Assembly (NCBI GenBank): GCA_937871585.1
Contig: CALMPJ010000033.1
Location: 1-57,773, forward strand
Direction of reading: 5' to 3'
DNA: 57,773 nt
DNA from: an uncultured Acidobacteriota bacterium
GTDB lineage: Bacteria; Acidobacteriota; Blastocatellia; Pyrinomonadales; Pyrinomonadaceae
In this document: piece after piece, positions 39,278 through 47,886 of the stretch
Layout of the letters: every line of letters begins with the position of its first letter
Position numbering within the stretch: position 1 is the stretch's first letter
Made by a program: the position numbers and the translations under genes
The notes under the pieces: model-generated
The model's database searches: none
Told to the model about the DNA's origin: nothing
Seen by the model: only the letters and a program-made list of their open reading frames with translations

Positions 39278-39928
39278 TCACTGTTTGACCTTTGCCGAAT
39301 CTGCGTGTTTTGGCGAGTCGATCTTTATCTCAAACTTAGTCAGTTCCTTGCCGTAAAACTCGAACCGCGAAGAATAATCGTATTTTCCTTCACCAACCGC
39401 AACGTCGTCGATCCTATATGTCATCGTTTCGACCTTGCCGTCTTTGTTGCGTGTCGCGGGCTCGCCTTTGATCTTTACGACATCTTTCGGGCCGATCATA
39501 TTGCTGCGAGAAAGGTTTGGAACTCCGACTATTAATGCAATGGCAAGCCCGCCGCCGCTCTGGCGAAAGCCGATGAATATTCCGTTTTCAGTAACAAAAT
39601 GCCCGAGTTTATCGGCGACGAAGTGTCGTTTCGTATATGTTTCGTCCACCGCAAATGCTTCGATAGCCGTGATCATATACTTGTCTTCGCACGAAGCAGC
39701 CGTAAGCTTCATGACAACAGTGCCGCGTGAGCTATAGAAATAGTAGCTACACGTCCCTTCGTCGGTCCGAGGCTGATATCCGTCGAGAAACTTCTTCGCC
39801 GATTCGCGATCACCGAGTTTGACGCCGGCAACCGAAAGCTCCGGGCTGTTCTTGGATTGGCCGACACAGCCGATCGCAAGAAGGACAATAGAAACGAATA
39901 CGACGACGATCCTGCTGAAACTGAGCAT
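39278..39928 (-). CDS. Hypothetical exported protein or lipoprotein
   Basis: A 216-residue protein with a signal sequence ending in SIVLLAIGCVGQS, a borderline lipobox with cysteine at residue 21. The body has two further cysteines (DEGTCSYYF and AASCEDKY). No family recognised. It is divergent from the TPR-CHAT gene, with about 140 bases between starts; I see no unambiguous promoter there. Confidence 0.6.
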   Translation of the reverse strand: MLSFSRIVVVFVSIVLLAIGCVGQSKNSPELSVAGVKLGDRESAKKFLDGYQPRTDEGTCSYYFYSSRGTVVMKLTAASCEDKYMITAIEAFAVDETYTKRHFVADKLGHFVTENGIFIGFRQSGGGLAIALIVGVPNLSRSNMIGPKDVVKIKGEPATRNKDGKVETMTYRIDDVAVGEGKYDYSSRFEFYGKELTKFEIKIDSPKHADSAKVKQ

Positions 39929-40067
39929 AGTGTGATCTTACCTCGAACGAACTGCGGGATGATAAAACAAGTTTAACATTCTGTGAATGCGAATGACAAC
40001 GAAATTCGTTGACTAATCGTCGAATTTTCCGCAATCTATTCCTGTTTCGAATTTCCTATATAACCTT

Positions 40068-42881
40068 ATGAGAACCGTCAGTCGATTGGCAGTGATAGTG
40101 ATTTTAGCTCTATTGGCTGCCGCTGGCATTCGGGCACAGAATTTGGTGTCGCCGCTGTCGATTAACGTCGCCGTCGACGCACAGATCAAAGGCGGCGAAA
40201 CGCAGAGCTATTCGGTCGAGATCCCGCAGGGGCAAACGGCACGTGTCGAGGTCGAGCAAAAGGGTGTCGACATAGCTTTGGCCGCATATACGCCGACCGG
40301 CGAACGATTCATTGAAACAGAGTCACCAAGCGGTTTGGTTGGCAATGACTTTATTCTTGTAACTGCCACTACAACAGGCACTTACAAGATCGACGTTATT
40401 CCGTCGGACCCTCGGGCGGCAGTCGGAAAATACTCGATCAAGCTCGCCGACATCAGGCCGACTGCGGAAGCCGATCATCAGATCAACGCTGCAGCGAAAC
40501 GAATTACTAAGGTTGCGGACGAAGCTACGATACTTCGCCAAAACGGTACCCGCGAAGGTCGCCGTGCTGCGATCGTTAAGTTCGACGAGGTCATCCAATT
40601 GTCGCGGCAAAAGCAGGACAAGGTATGGGAACTGATCTCGCTGATCACGATCGGCCTGTTGTATGAGCAGCTTGGAGAGGTTCAGCGTTCGATCGATTTC
40701 TACACTCGCGGCCTCGAAATGGCACGCGTTGTGGGCAATAAACAGTACGAAGGTTCGTCGATCAATAATCTCGCTGTTGCATATCTTACTCTTGCCGAAT
40801 ACGAGACTTCGGTTTCGTATCTTTCGCAAGCAATGGAATTACAGACCGCTGCCGGCAACCGTCGCGGTCAAGGCGTTGTTTACAACAATCTCGGAACGGC
40901 GCATCTGATGCTCGGCAACATTCAACGTTCGGAGGAAAACTACAAGCTCGCGCTCGATGTACGTCGCGAGGTCAAGGACGAACGCGGCGAAGGCTTTGCG
41001 TTGAACAATCTCGGCCAGGTCTATCTGGAATCGGGCGATTTCACAAAAGCGAAAGATTATTTCGAGCAGGCGATCTCACTGCGAAAGCGCATCGCAGATA
41101 AGCAGGGCGAAGCTGTGACTGAACGAAATCTTGGCAAACTGCTTGTCAAAACCGGCGAGGCAGATGCTGCTTTGCCACACTTGATCCGGGCAAATGAACT
41201 GAGCGGACAGCTTGGTGACCGGCGTGTCCAGGCTGATACGTTGTATTGGCTTGCGACCGTAGAGGCACGCAAGGGCAATGTTGATAAAGCCATTATTCAC
41301 ATCGGTTCCGGTCTTGGCATCATCGAACAAATTCGCGGTGAGATCGTCAATCCTCAGCTTCGGACAGGCTATTTCTCGACCGTGCCTCAGTTTTACGAGC
41401 TATATGCTTCGCTGCTGGTTCAGCGTGGCCAAGCGACAAAGAGCCAGGCCGATATCGATCTTTCATTTCAAGTCAGCGAACGAGCGCGTGCCAGAACTCT
41501 CGTTGAAATACTACAGGAAGCTCGCATCGATATCGAGAAAGGCCCTGATGCAAAGGCCCTTGACGAACTTCAGGAATCGCTAAACGCTAAATACCGCGAC
41601 AAAACTACGTTGCTTGCCGGAAAGTACACACCCGAACAGCTCGCGAAGCTTACGAACGAGATCAACAAACTCACACAGGATGTCGAGGCTCTTCAGGTCA
41701 AGATACGACGCGAGAATCCTCGTTATGCCGACATCACGCTGGGCTCGGTTCGCTCGACGAGTGAGATCCGCGAACTGCTCGACGACAATACGGTTTTGAT
41801 CGAGTACAAGCTTGGCGATGAACGGTCCTTCGTTTGGACCGTTACAAAGGATAAGGTGAACGTCAGTGTATTACCTTCACGTGACAAGATCGAATCGATC
41901 GCCCGAGCCTATTACACGTCCGTTTCGTCGCCAAATAAGACGGCTCAAGCTACCTCGCTCAAACATCAGACGGAAATAAACAATATACTCCTCGGGCCGA
42001 TCTCATCGTTGATCGGAACGAAGCGTTTGGCGATCGTTGGCGATGGAGTTTTGCAATTTCTGCCATTTGCGGCGTTGCAGCGAGTTGCGTCGAATGAGGT
42101 GATCGTCTTGCCGTCCGCAGGCGTGTTGGCTGAGCTTCGCGAAAACTCGAAACCGCGGGAAACAAAGGCGAACAGTGCGATCGTGATCGCAGATCCTGTA
42201 TTCGAACCGAACGATTCGAGGCTCGCATCCAGGTCGACCGCAACGGAAAAGCCTTCAGCTTTGGCTCGCGTAATGCGCGATGTTGTCGCGGGCCAAGAAC
42301 TGCCTCGGCTATTGTCATCACGGCAAGAGGCTCGCGATATTCAAGCTTTGTTGACCGAAGACAGGTCGACAGTAAAACTGGATTTTGAAGCATCGCTCGA
42401 TGGCGTTACGGGCACTGATCTCACGAAGTTTCGTTATGTACACTTTGCGACGCACGGTCTGGTAAACACACGCGACCCGCGTTTGTCGGGACTTGTATTC
42501 TCGCTTTTTGACAAAAGTGGAAAGCCAAAAGAGGGTCTAATGCGGCTCGAAGATATCTACGATCTCAAGCTCGACGCTGACCTTGTTGTTCTGAGCGCGT
42601 GCCAGACAGCGTTAGGAAAAGACGTTCGCGGCGAGGGCCTTATCGGGCTGACACGCGGCATTATGTACGCAGGTTCGCGGCAGGTGTTGGCGACGCTGTG
42701 GAAGGTTGACGATGCTGCAACGGCTGAATTTATGAAACGATTCTACGGGGCGATGGTTAAGGACGGCCTACCATCGGCCGCTGCTCTCAAGCGCGCACAA
42801 TCCGAAATGAAGGCGATTCCTCGATATAGAACTCCATTCTTCTGGGCAGGTTTTACACTTCAGGGCGACTGGAAACAGTAG
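40068..42881 (+). CDS. Exported TPR-CHAT protease-like protein
   Basis: A 937-residue protein with a signal peptide (about residues 1-24, AAAGIRAQ) and a PPC-like beta domain (about 35-130, GGETQSYSVEIPQGQTARVEV). An array of about seven TPRs follows (residues 190-440, NNLGTAHLMLGNIQRSEENY type), then a coiled linker and a C-terminal CHAT domain (about 640-937). The caspase-like dyad is intact: H796 in VHFATHGL and C845 in LSACQTALG, followed by GEGLIGLTRGIMYAGSRQVLATLWKVDD. CHAT proteins are cysteine peptidases of the caspase/separase clan. The signal peptide places this one outside the cytoplasm. A sigma-factor gene and an anti-sigma-like gene follow on the same strand, which suggests a proteolytic signalling role (inference). 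Confidence 0.93.
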   Translation: MRTVSRLAVIVILALLAAAGIRAQNLVSPLSINVAVDAQIKGGETQSYSVEIPQGQTARVEVEQKGVDIALAAYTPTGERFIETESPSGLVGNDFILVTATTTGTYKIDVIPSDPRAAVGKYSIKLADIRPTAEADHQINAAAKRITKVADEATILRQNGTREGRRAAIVKFDEVIQLSRQKQDKVWELISLITIGLLYEQLGEVQRSIDFYTRGLEMARVVGNKQYEGSSINNLAVAYLTLAEYETSVSYLSQAMELQTAAGNRRGQGVVYNNLGTAHLMLGNIQRSEENYKLALDVRREVKDERGEGFALNNLGQVYLESGDFTKAKDYFEQAISLRKRIADKQGEAVTERNLGKLLVKTGEADAALPHLIRANELSGQLGDRRVQADTLYWLATVEARKGNVDKAIIHIGSGLGIIEQIRGEIVNPQLRTGYFSTVPQFYELYASLLVQRGQATKSQADIDLSFQVSERARARTLVEILQEARIDIEKGPDAKALDELQESLNAKYRDKTTLLAGKYTPEQLAKLTNEINKLTQDVEALQVKIRRENPRYADITLGSVRSTSEIRELLDDNTVLIEYKLGDERSFVWTVTKDKVNVSVLPSRDKIESIARAYYTSVSSPNKTAQATSLKHQTEINNILLGPISSLIGTKRLAIVGDGVLQFLPFAALQRVASNEVIVLPSAGVLAELRENSKPRETKANSAIVIADPVFEPNDSRLASRSTATEKPSALARVMRDVVAGQELPRLLSSRQEARDIQALLTEDRSTVKLDFEASLDGVTGTDLTKFRYVHFATHGLVNTRDPRLSGLVFSLFDKSGKPKEGLMRLEDIYDLKLDADLVVLSACQTALGKDVRGEGLIGLTRGIMYAGSRQVLATLWKVDDAATAEFMKRFYGAMVKDGLPSAAALKRAQSEMKAIPRYRTPFFWAGFTLQGDWKQ

Positions 42882-42940
42882 GTATTTCAATTCACATTAC
42901 AGCGGTTTTTATCTACACTATCTTGATTCGAGAAATGTAG

Positions 42941-43525
42941 ATGGACGATAGTTCGGCTCAAACTGGATTTGACGCGATGCTTCGGCTATTTGACGCAGAC
43001 CGCGAGGCTGCTGCTGTCAAATACGAATCCTTGCGCTTTCGGCTCGTCGCGTTTTTCGAATGGCGAGGCTGCGTTAATGCCGAAGATCTAGCCGACGTTT
43101 GCTTTGATCGACTGCAAAAGAAGACGACCGATGGCGAAGACATTCATAACCCAAACGCCTACACATCGACTATTGCTCAGTATGTCTATCGCGAGTATCT
43201 GCGATCGCCTGATTATCTCAGTGACTCGTTCGACGATGAAAATAAGGCGATACAGGAACCCGAAGCTGTAGTTGCGGAAGAAACCGACGACCGCGATCTG
43301 GTTTGTCTTGACGAATGTCTGAACGTGTTTTCACCAAATGACCGTCAATTGATGATCGAGTATTACAACACCGACGAAAAGACGATGATCGCCTCGCGGA
43401 AACGGCTTGCAGAATCGATGTCTGCAACGCTAAATACACTACGGATCAAGGTGTGCCGAATGAAGTCAAAACTTGAGATCTGCGTTCGCGATTGCTGCGA
43501 ACGAACCGGCAAGTGTCGCAGCTAG
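42941..43525 (+). CDS. Divergent ECF-like sigma factor
   Basis: A 194-residue protein with weak but recognisable sigma-70 layout. The region 2-like part is YESLRFRLVAFFEWRGCVNAEDLADVCFDRLQKK followed by NAYTSTIAQYVYREYLR. The region 4-like C terminus is FSPNDRQLMIEYYNTDEKTM with a helix-turn-helix at MSATLNTLRIKVCRMKSKL. The tail is cysteine-rich (CVRDCCERTGKC). It starts 59 bases after the TPR-CHAT gene. The next gene has an anti-sigma layout and is preceded by a motif that recurs before the exported-protein operon, the likely promoter class for this factor. Confidence 0.75.
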   Translation: MDDSSAQTGFDAMLRLFDADREAAAVKYESLRFRLVAFFEWRGCVNAEDLADVCFDRLQKKTTDGEDIHNPNAYTSTIAQYVYREYLRSPDYLSDSFDDENKAIQEPEAVVAEETDDRDLVCLDECLNVFSPNDRQLMIEYYNTDEKTMIASRKRLAESMSATLNTLRIKVCRMKSKLEICVRDCCERTGKCRS

Positions 43526-43554
43526 GTGAAATGTTTTCGCCCGTTTTTTCACTA
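43526..43554 (+). promoter_or_regulatory. Predicted ECF-type promoter, copy 1 (before the anti-sigma-like gene)
   Basis: GTGAAATG (43526-43533), 16 bases beginning TTTT, then CACTA (43550-43554). The same two boxes with the same spacing recur at 44493-44521. It directly follows the sigma-factor stop codon. Transcription from it would start about 20 bases before the TTG start of the next gene. Confidence 0.6.
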
Positions 43555-43577
43555 ATGACGGGAAGGTTTACGAAGAT

Positions 43578-44477
43578 TTGAACGAGAACGAGATAACAAC
43601 CAAGACCCGCGAAATGCTGCTCGGTCGGCTGGGTGATGAAGAGCGCTCGATAATCGAAGCGAGCTTCATAGCGGACGAAAAGTTGTTCGAAATTGTGCGT
43701 GCGGCTGAGGATGAACTTGTCGAACAGTACGCATTTGGCAAACTAGGCGAAGCTGACAGGGCAGACTTCGAAAATAACTATTTGTCGCTCGCGAAAGGAC
43801 GGCAGAGACTCGCGTTGACAAGGTCACTGATCGAGCGGAGTAAGTTCGCGGCTACGAGTGTGGCTGAATCGAAAACCTCGATCTTTGCGGGCTTCGCCGC
43901 ATTGTTTAGACGGCCAAGTGCCGCGATTGCTTCCGGCTTCGCTGTTTTGGCATTGGTCATCGGCGGATTTTGGTTGTCGAACCGAAAGCCCAACGAGGTC
44001 GCCGTTCAGCCCACAACGCCGACGCCGACGCCAGCCACCAAAGCGCCGGAAACAGTTGTTCCAGAACCTACGCGTGAGGTCGCCGAGCGTCCGAAGAACC
44101 CCGAGCCAAAGCCTGAACCACAGCCGACGCCGAAGCCGGAACGCGTCGCCGTTCCGATGGTTGCATTGATCGCCGGTTCTCTTCGTGACGGCGGCACGAT
44201 GCGGCAGTTGACGATCACCGATGCTACGAGAAACGCGGTTTTTCGATTAAAGCTCGACTCGAACGACTATCGAGCCTTCAAAGCTGAAGTCGTCGATGCC
44301 GAAGGCCGCTCGATCTCGCGTTCGGGTCCGATGCGTGCATCAGGTTCTCAAGTCGATCTCAGTATCTCGACAGCAAGTCTCAAAACCGGCGAGTATATCG
44401 TTAAACTATACGTAATGAATACCATCGGCGAACCGGAATCGGTTGCCGACTATCCGGTTCGTATTATCCGCAAATAG
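43578..44477 (+). CDS. Single-pass membrane protein with anti-sigma-like layout
   Basis: A 299-residue protein with a cytoplasmic helical N-terminal domain (about residues 1-110, ETREMLLGRLGDEERSII-like, FADE..EIVRAAEDELVEQY type), a membrane helix at about 114-133 (AAIASGFAVLALVIGGFWLS), a proline/threonine/glutamate-rich stretch (140-190) and a beta-rich extracytoplasmic domain (192-299). There is no zinc-finger motif. The N-terminal part resembles proteins encoded after ECF-like sigma factors in Acidobacteria. The start is TTG at 43578, with GGGAAGG upstream; the first ATG would be residue 13. Role as membrane-bound inhibitor of the upstream sigma factor is inferred from layout and position. 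Confidence 0.7.
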   Translation: MNENEITTKTREMLLGRLGDEERSIIEASFIADEKLFEIVRAAEDELVEQYAFGKLGEADRADFENNYLSLAKGRQRLALTRSLIERSKFAATSVAESKTSIFAGFAALFRRPSAAIASGFAVLALVIGGFWLSNRKPNEVAVQPTTPTPTPATKAPETVVPEPTREVAERPKNPEPKPEPQPTPKPERVAVPMVALIAGSLRDGGTMRQLTITDATRNAVFRLKLDSNDYRAFKAEVVDAEGRSISRSGPMRASGSQVDLSISTASLKTGEYIVKLYVMNTIGEPESVADYPVRIIRK

Positions 44478-44492
44478 ATTTGTCGGTATCAG

Positions 44493-44521
44493 TGAAATGT
44501 TTTTCTCACGTTCCTCACTAT
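44493..44521 (+). promoter_or_regulatory. Predicted ECF-type promoter, copy 2 (before the exported-protein operon)
   Basis: GTGAAATG (44493-44500), 16 bases beginning TTTT, then CACTA (44517-44521): identical boxes and spacing to the copy at 43526. It starts 16 bases after the anti-sigma-like gene and 70 bases before the next ATG, which has its own GGAGG. Confidence 0.6.
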
Positions 44522-44562
44522 TAGTAAGCAGTCATAAGAACTGACTTTGGAGGAAATGGAAA

Positions 44563-45183
44563 ATGAAAAGGCTCATCGCAATTCTTGGTCTATCGCTAGC
44601 ATTAGTTTCGGTAGGTTCGGCTCAGAACAAATGTTCCGCTTTGGATGCAAATCTGGGATTTACTAACAACGCGCTTCGTGACGCTCTGGCCAACTCGTTT
44701 CACGTCATCAGCGACGATCTGCAAAAGCTGTTGTTCTCGACCGACGCTTGGAAAGCCGACATGGCAGCATTTCTAAAGTGCTCGCCATCGGATTTTCCGT
44801 CGAATTGGATGGATCGGATCAGCGAGCGTTACAACGAACTCAAGGCTGTCGCGGACAACGACGGCAAGACCCGTACGTGGAAAGACCGTCCGTTTCAGCG
44901 AGCCGTCGAACAGAATCTCGTGAAATCGAAATACACAGCGAAATATCCTGGCGTCAAGATCCTGAAGATCGGCTCGAACTACAAAGATTGGAACGTATTT
45001 AAGAATTCGTTGGGCATACCTACGAACCGTTACGTTCGCGGCGAAGTGTTGCTGCAGATCCCGGGACGCCCGTATTGCCAGGCTCAGGAATGGGTCGTGA
45101 AACAGCAATACAAAGGTGGCTCGTATGGTGCTTCAGTCGCCGAGAATGTCGGTGGTAGCGGCTATTTTGTGATGTGTCCTTAA
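44563..45183 (+). CDS. Hypothetical exported protein, first gene of the operon
   Basis: A 206-residue protein with a signal peptide (MKRLIAILGLSLALVSVGSAQ). Four cysteines (NKCSALD, LKCSPSD, RPYCQAQ, VMCP at the end) could form disulfides in the periplasm. No family recognised. It has a strong GGAGGAAA ribosome-binding sequence and lies downstream of the second copy of the GTGAAATG/CACTA motif. Four more exported or lipoprotein genes follow with gaps of 10-16 bases or an overlap. Confidence 0.7.
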   Translation: MKRLIAILGLSLALVSVGSAQNKCSALDANLGFTNNALRDALANSFHVISDDLQKLLFSTDAWKADMAAFLKCSPSDFPSNWMDRISERYNELKAVADNDGKTRTWKDRPFQRAVEQNLVKSKYTAKYPGVKILKIGSNYKDWNVFKNSLGIPTNRYVRGEVLLQIPGRPYCQAQEWVVKQQYKGGSYGASVAENVGGSGYFVMCP

Positions 45184-45199
45184 GTCAATGGAGATCAAT

Positions 45200-45853
45200 A
45201 TGAAAAGGTTATCAGCATTATTTATGATCGCAGCGGCGATCGTTGTGGTCGGGTTCGGTACAAGTTCTGTCGTAGCTCAGCCTTCGACAGCTCAGGTAAA
45301 AAAGGATGTTTCGGGTGCAAAAACCATTTCGGTCACTGTGTTGGGCCGCGGAACTCGTGTGTGGAGCAAAGGCTATTCGAAATGGGTTTGGGACGTGCCG
45401 TATTCCGCAAAGGTCAAGAGCGAAGAGCCGGGCGTGAACATTCTGGTCGAAGCAACGGCTTCGTATGACATCGTCGGCGGACGATATGTATATTGGAAGT
45501 CGTTCGTAGGTTCGAATATTTACGAAGGCATTCCGAATCCAACCGATGCCGAGGTAGCAAAGCTGCTCGAGCAATTTGGCCCGCAAAAAGTGATGATGGG
45601 CGATTTCTATAATGCGGTCGGTGGGATCGAGAGTATCAAACTCGCCCCAAAACCGCGTTTCGAATGGCACACGCTTAACTCTGTCTCGTTCACGGTATTC
45701 GCTACGTACAAAGAGAAGGTTGATTCGACCACGACCCGTCGCATCTCCAAACCTTTTAGGGCACGGCTCTATCGTGACAGCAAAACATCGCCATGGAAGA
45801 ACATTTTGGGTACGGGAGAACTGAATGACGACGAAGTATTGATCTCTTTGTAG
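45200..45853 (+). CDS. Hypothetical exported protein
   Basis: A 217-residue protein. The ATG at 45200 is six bases after GGAG and starts a signal peptide (MKRLSALFMIAAAIVVVGFG up to VVAQ); the open frame begins 12 bases earlier. The body is beta-rich with many aromatic residues (WSKGYSKWVWDVPYSAKVKS). No family recognised. Second gene of the five-gene operon. Confidence 0.68.
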   Translation: MKRLSALFMIAAAIVVVGFGTSSVVAQPSTAQVKKDVSGAKTISVTVLGRGTRVWSKGYSKWVWDVPYSAKVKSEEPGVNILVEATASYDIVGGRYVYWKSFVGSNIYEGIPNPTDAEVAKLLEQFGPQKVMMGDFYNAVGGIESIKLAPKPRFEWHTLNSVSFTVFATYKEKVDSTTTRRISKPFRARLYRDSKTSPWKNILGTGELNDDEVLISL

Positions 45854-45865
45854 GAGTTTAAAGAA

Positions 45866-46372
45866 ATGAAAAAACCAGCAATTGTGTTGTTTGCAGCGAT
45901 ACTGCTGGCCGGTTGCGGCGGCGGTTCGTCGAGCTGGGCCGTTAAGTATAAGGGCAAAGATCTGAAATTCGACAAGTTCGTCGGAAACGCTAATTTTCGT
46001 CCTGACCTTCAACAGGGCCAGATCGTGATCTCGAATTTCGAACCTGAGATCAAGAACGAATCAGTAATGGGCATTCCCGATTCAGAGAAAGCGGGCGAGG
46101 CATTTGTCGGGATCTACTTCAAGACAAATAACCAAGCCGATTACAAGAATTCGGTCAAACCGGGCGACGTTTCAGACGGCATTACATCGCTCTGGATCTC
46201 AAGCGGCGACGATAAGCAGCGAGTCAGCTTTGCGGAAGGCGGGAAGGTTACAGGCAAGCTAGAGATAACCGAAGTAACAGACACGGTCATCAAAGGAAAG
46301 ATCAACGTGACGAAAGGCGATTCGTCCGTGAGCGGGCCGTTCGAGGCAAAGATTATCAAAAAGACACCATAG
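45866..46372 (+). CDS. Lipoprotein, paralog of the last gene of the operon
   Basis: A 168-residue lipoprotein with lipobox LLAGC (cysteine 18) and a glycine/serine stretch (GGGSSS). Its C-terminal half, ITEVTDTVIKGKINVTKGDS followed by SVSGPFEAKI, matches the end of the gene at 47258 (ITAVTDDSITGTIDITEGDK, then SVKGSFTAKI). Both would be membrane-tethered beta proteins. Function unknown. Confidence 0.75.
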   Translation: MKKPAIVLFAAILLAGCGGGSSSWAVKYKGKDLKFDKFVGNANFRPDLQQGQIVISNFEPEIKNESVMGIPDSEKAGEAFVGIYFKTNNQADYKNSVKPGDVSDGITSLWISSGDDKQRVSFAEGGKVTGKLEITEVTDTVIKGKINVTKGDSSVSGPFEAKIIKKTP

Positions 46373-46382
46373 GAGAACAACA

Positions 46383-47261
46383 ATGAGAGCATCGATCTCC
46401 GCGATATTGATCGTGGCATTTTTAACAGCGTGCGGCGGGGCCGCTAATAATAGCAGTACGGCCAACAATGCCGCACCTGCAAAGGCCCCTGAGAAGACCG
46501 AGTCGAAACCGGCAGTTACGTTAAAGCCTGGAGAAGTTCCGTTTGAAGGAATGTCGAATCTGGCAACGACAGCAAAGGCCGGCGAGGTCGTCTTGACGGT
46601 TGACGAAAAGAAGATCGCTGAGATCGCGGCCGAGCCGAAAGATCCAACCGCCATATTTCAGAATCGCGTAATGGTGACGCCCGGCGAATTTGAATCGGAA
46701 GTCGAAGACTCGTTCAAAACGAAGTACAAAGTGCCGAATGCGTATATCATTCCTGTACCAAAAGGACAGAAGGCGAAGAATGGCGATGTCGTCCTTACTT
46801 GGTGGCAGTCCGGCGGCGGCATGATGCGAGGTTACGTTACCGATGCAGGTAACGGCACCGAGCCGACCGTTCGATATCTCGGAATGTCTCCACGAGAAGA
46901 CAAGAGTGACAAACTGAAGCCCGATTCGTTTGTTGTTGTAAATAGCGAATGGGCTCCGGGAGCTGCCGTTATGTCGAAAGATGCGAACGGTACAGAGTTC
47001 GCTTATGTGCTTCGTGTAAACGGCGACAAAGTACTGCTCTCGGGCTTTGCGCGAAAGCTGAGACTGCGAAACAAAGCAGATCTGACGCCAATATCTTACA
47101 AGCCGGCGTTCAAGGCCGGTGATGAGGTGAAAGCTTCGTTCATGTCGTCGTTCGATCCTGCAACTGTTGTTTCGATCGACGCAGCGGCCGGTAAAGTAAA
47201 GGTAAAACGAATTCGTCCTGAAGAAGAGAAAGATCTTGATTTTGGCGAGGTGATGAAATGA
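46383..47261 (+). CDS. Hypothetical lipoprotein
   Basis: A 292-residue lipoprotein with lipobox FLTAC (cysteine 17), an alanine/asparagine/serine-rich linker to about residue 45, and a C-terminal part with two possible SH3-like or Tudor-like barrels (FKAGDEVKASFMSSFDPATV, then VDAAAGKVKVKRIRPEE-like). No family named. Its stop overlaps the next start as ATGA. Confidence 0.7.
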   Translation: MRASISAILIVAFLTACGGAANNSSTANNAAPAKAPEKTESKPAVTLKPGEVPFEGMSNLATTAKAGEVVLTVDEKKIAEIAAEPKDPTAIFQNRVMVTPGEFESEVEDSFKTKYKVPNAYIIPVPKGQKAKNGDVVLTWWQSGGGMMRGYVTDAGNGTEPTVRYLGMSPREDKSDKLKPDSFVVVNSEWAPGAAVMSKDANGTEFAYVLRVNGDKVLLSGFARKLRLRNKADLTPISYKPAFKAGDEVKASFMSSFDPATVVSIDAAAGKVKVKRIRPEEEKDLDFGEVMK

Positions 47262-47833
47262 AAAGGTACATAGTAATTACAATGTGCGCACTGTTTGCCG
47301 TCGCATGCGGTGGTGTTGGCGGTAGTGGAACTAGCTTGGCGATCAAGTCCGGGGACAAATCTATCAGTTTTAGTGGAAAGGTTGGAGCAACGGAACTTGG
47401 CAATGTGATCTCTACAACTCCGGGGCAGCCGAATCTTCAGACTTCGAGTCACAGGATCTATCTCGCCAATTACGAGATGGACACGACCAATGTCGGTACG
47501 ATGCGCAAGCCGTTGACGTCGGCCGATCAGATCCGTGTCGAGATCGGCATCACGGGCGAAGCTGCGACGAACGAAAAGTCACCATTCAAGGTCGGCACTT
47601 ACACGGTAACAAACGACAAGATCAACGATGTTCGCGCCCTATTAGTTACGACGTACGCAGACGGCAAAGAATCTAAGATCGATTTCGACACGATGTCGTC
47701 GATGAGCAAAATGACTGGCGAAGTGAAGATCACTGCGGTTACCGACGATTCGATAACAGGCACGATCGATATCACCGAAGGCGATAAGTCGGTCAAAGGT
47801 AGCTTTACTGCAAAGATCGGTGCGAAGAAATAG
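47258..47833 (+). CDS. Lipoprotein, paralog of the third gene of the operon
   Basis: A 191-residue lipoprotein with lipobox LFAVAC (cysteine 17), followed by a glycine-rich linker (GGVGGSG). The C-terminal 40 residues align with the gene at 45866. The N-terminal part (LAIKSGDKSISFSGKVGATEL) is similar in style to the paralog's WAVKYKGKDLKFDKFVGNANF. A terminator follows 25 bases after the stop, marking the operon end. Confidence 0.75.
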   Translation: MKRYIVITMCALFAVACGGVGGSGTSLAIKSGDKSISFSGKVGATELGNVISTTPGQPNLQTSSHRIYLANYEMDTTNVGTMRKPLTSADQIRVEIGITGEAATNEKSPFKVGTYTVTNDKINDVRALLVTTYADGKESKIDFDTMSSMSKMTGEVKITAVTDDSITGTIDITEGDKSVKGSFTAKIGAKK

Positions 47834-47857
47834 GAACATAGAGCACGAGCTAACGAG

Positions 47858-47883
47858 TGCCCGCCGATCTCGACGGGCATTTT
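47858..47883 (+). terminator. Rho-independent terminator of the exported-protein operon
   Basis: TGCCCG (47858-47863) pairs with CGGGCA (47874-47879) across a ten-base loop, followed by TTTT and a T-rich run. It lies between the lipoprotein stop and the convergent clpA stop; the minus-strand side has no T-run. Confidence 0.75.
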
Positions 47884-47886
47884 CAT

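Noticed and set aside
39929..40067. Third copy of the GTGAAATG/CACTA motif before the TPR-CHAT gene (GTGAATG at 39983 and GACTA at 40011)
   Set aside because: First box lacks a base, second differs, and the spacing is 21 rather than 16, so I do not count it.
40068..44477. Possible type III-E CRISPR (Craspase) locus
   Set aside because: TPR-CHAT and a sigma factor are present, but no gRAMP/Cas7-11, Cas1/2 or repeat-spacer array is seen, and this CHAT protein has a signal peptide.
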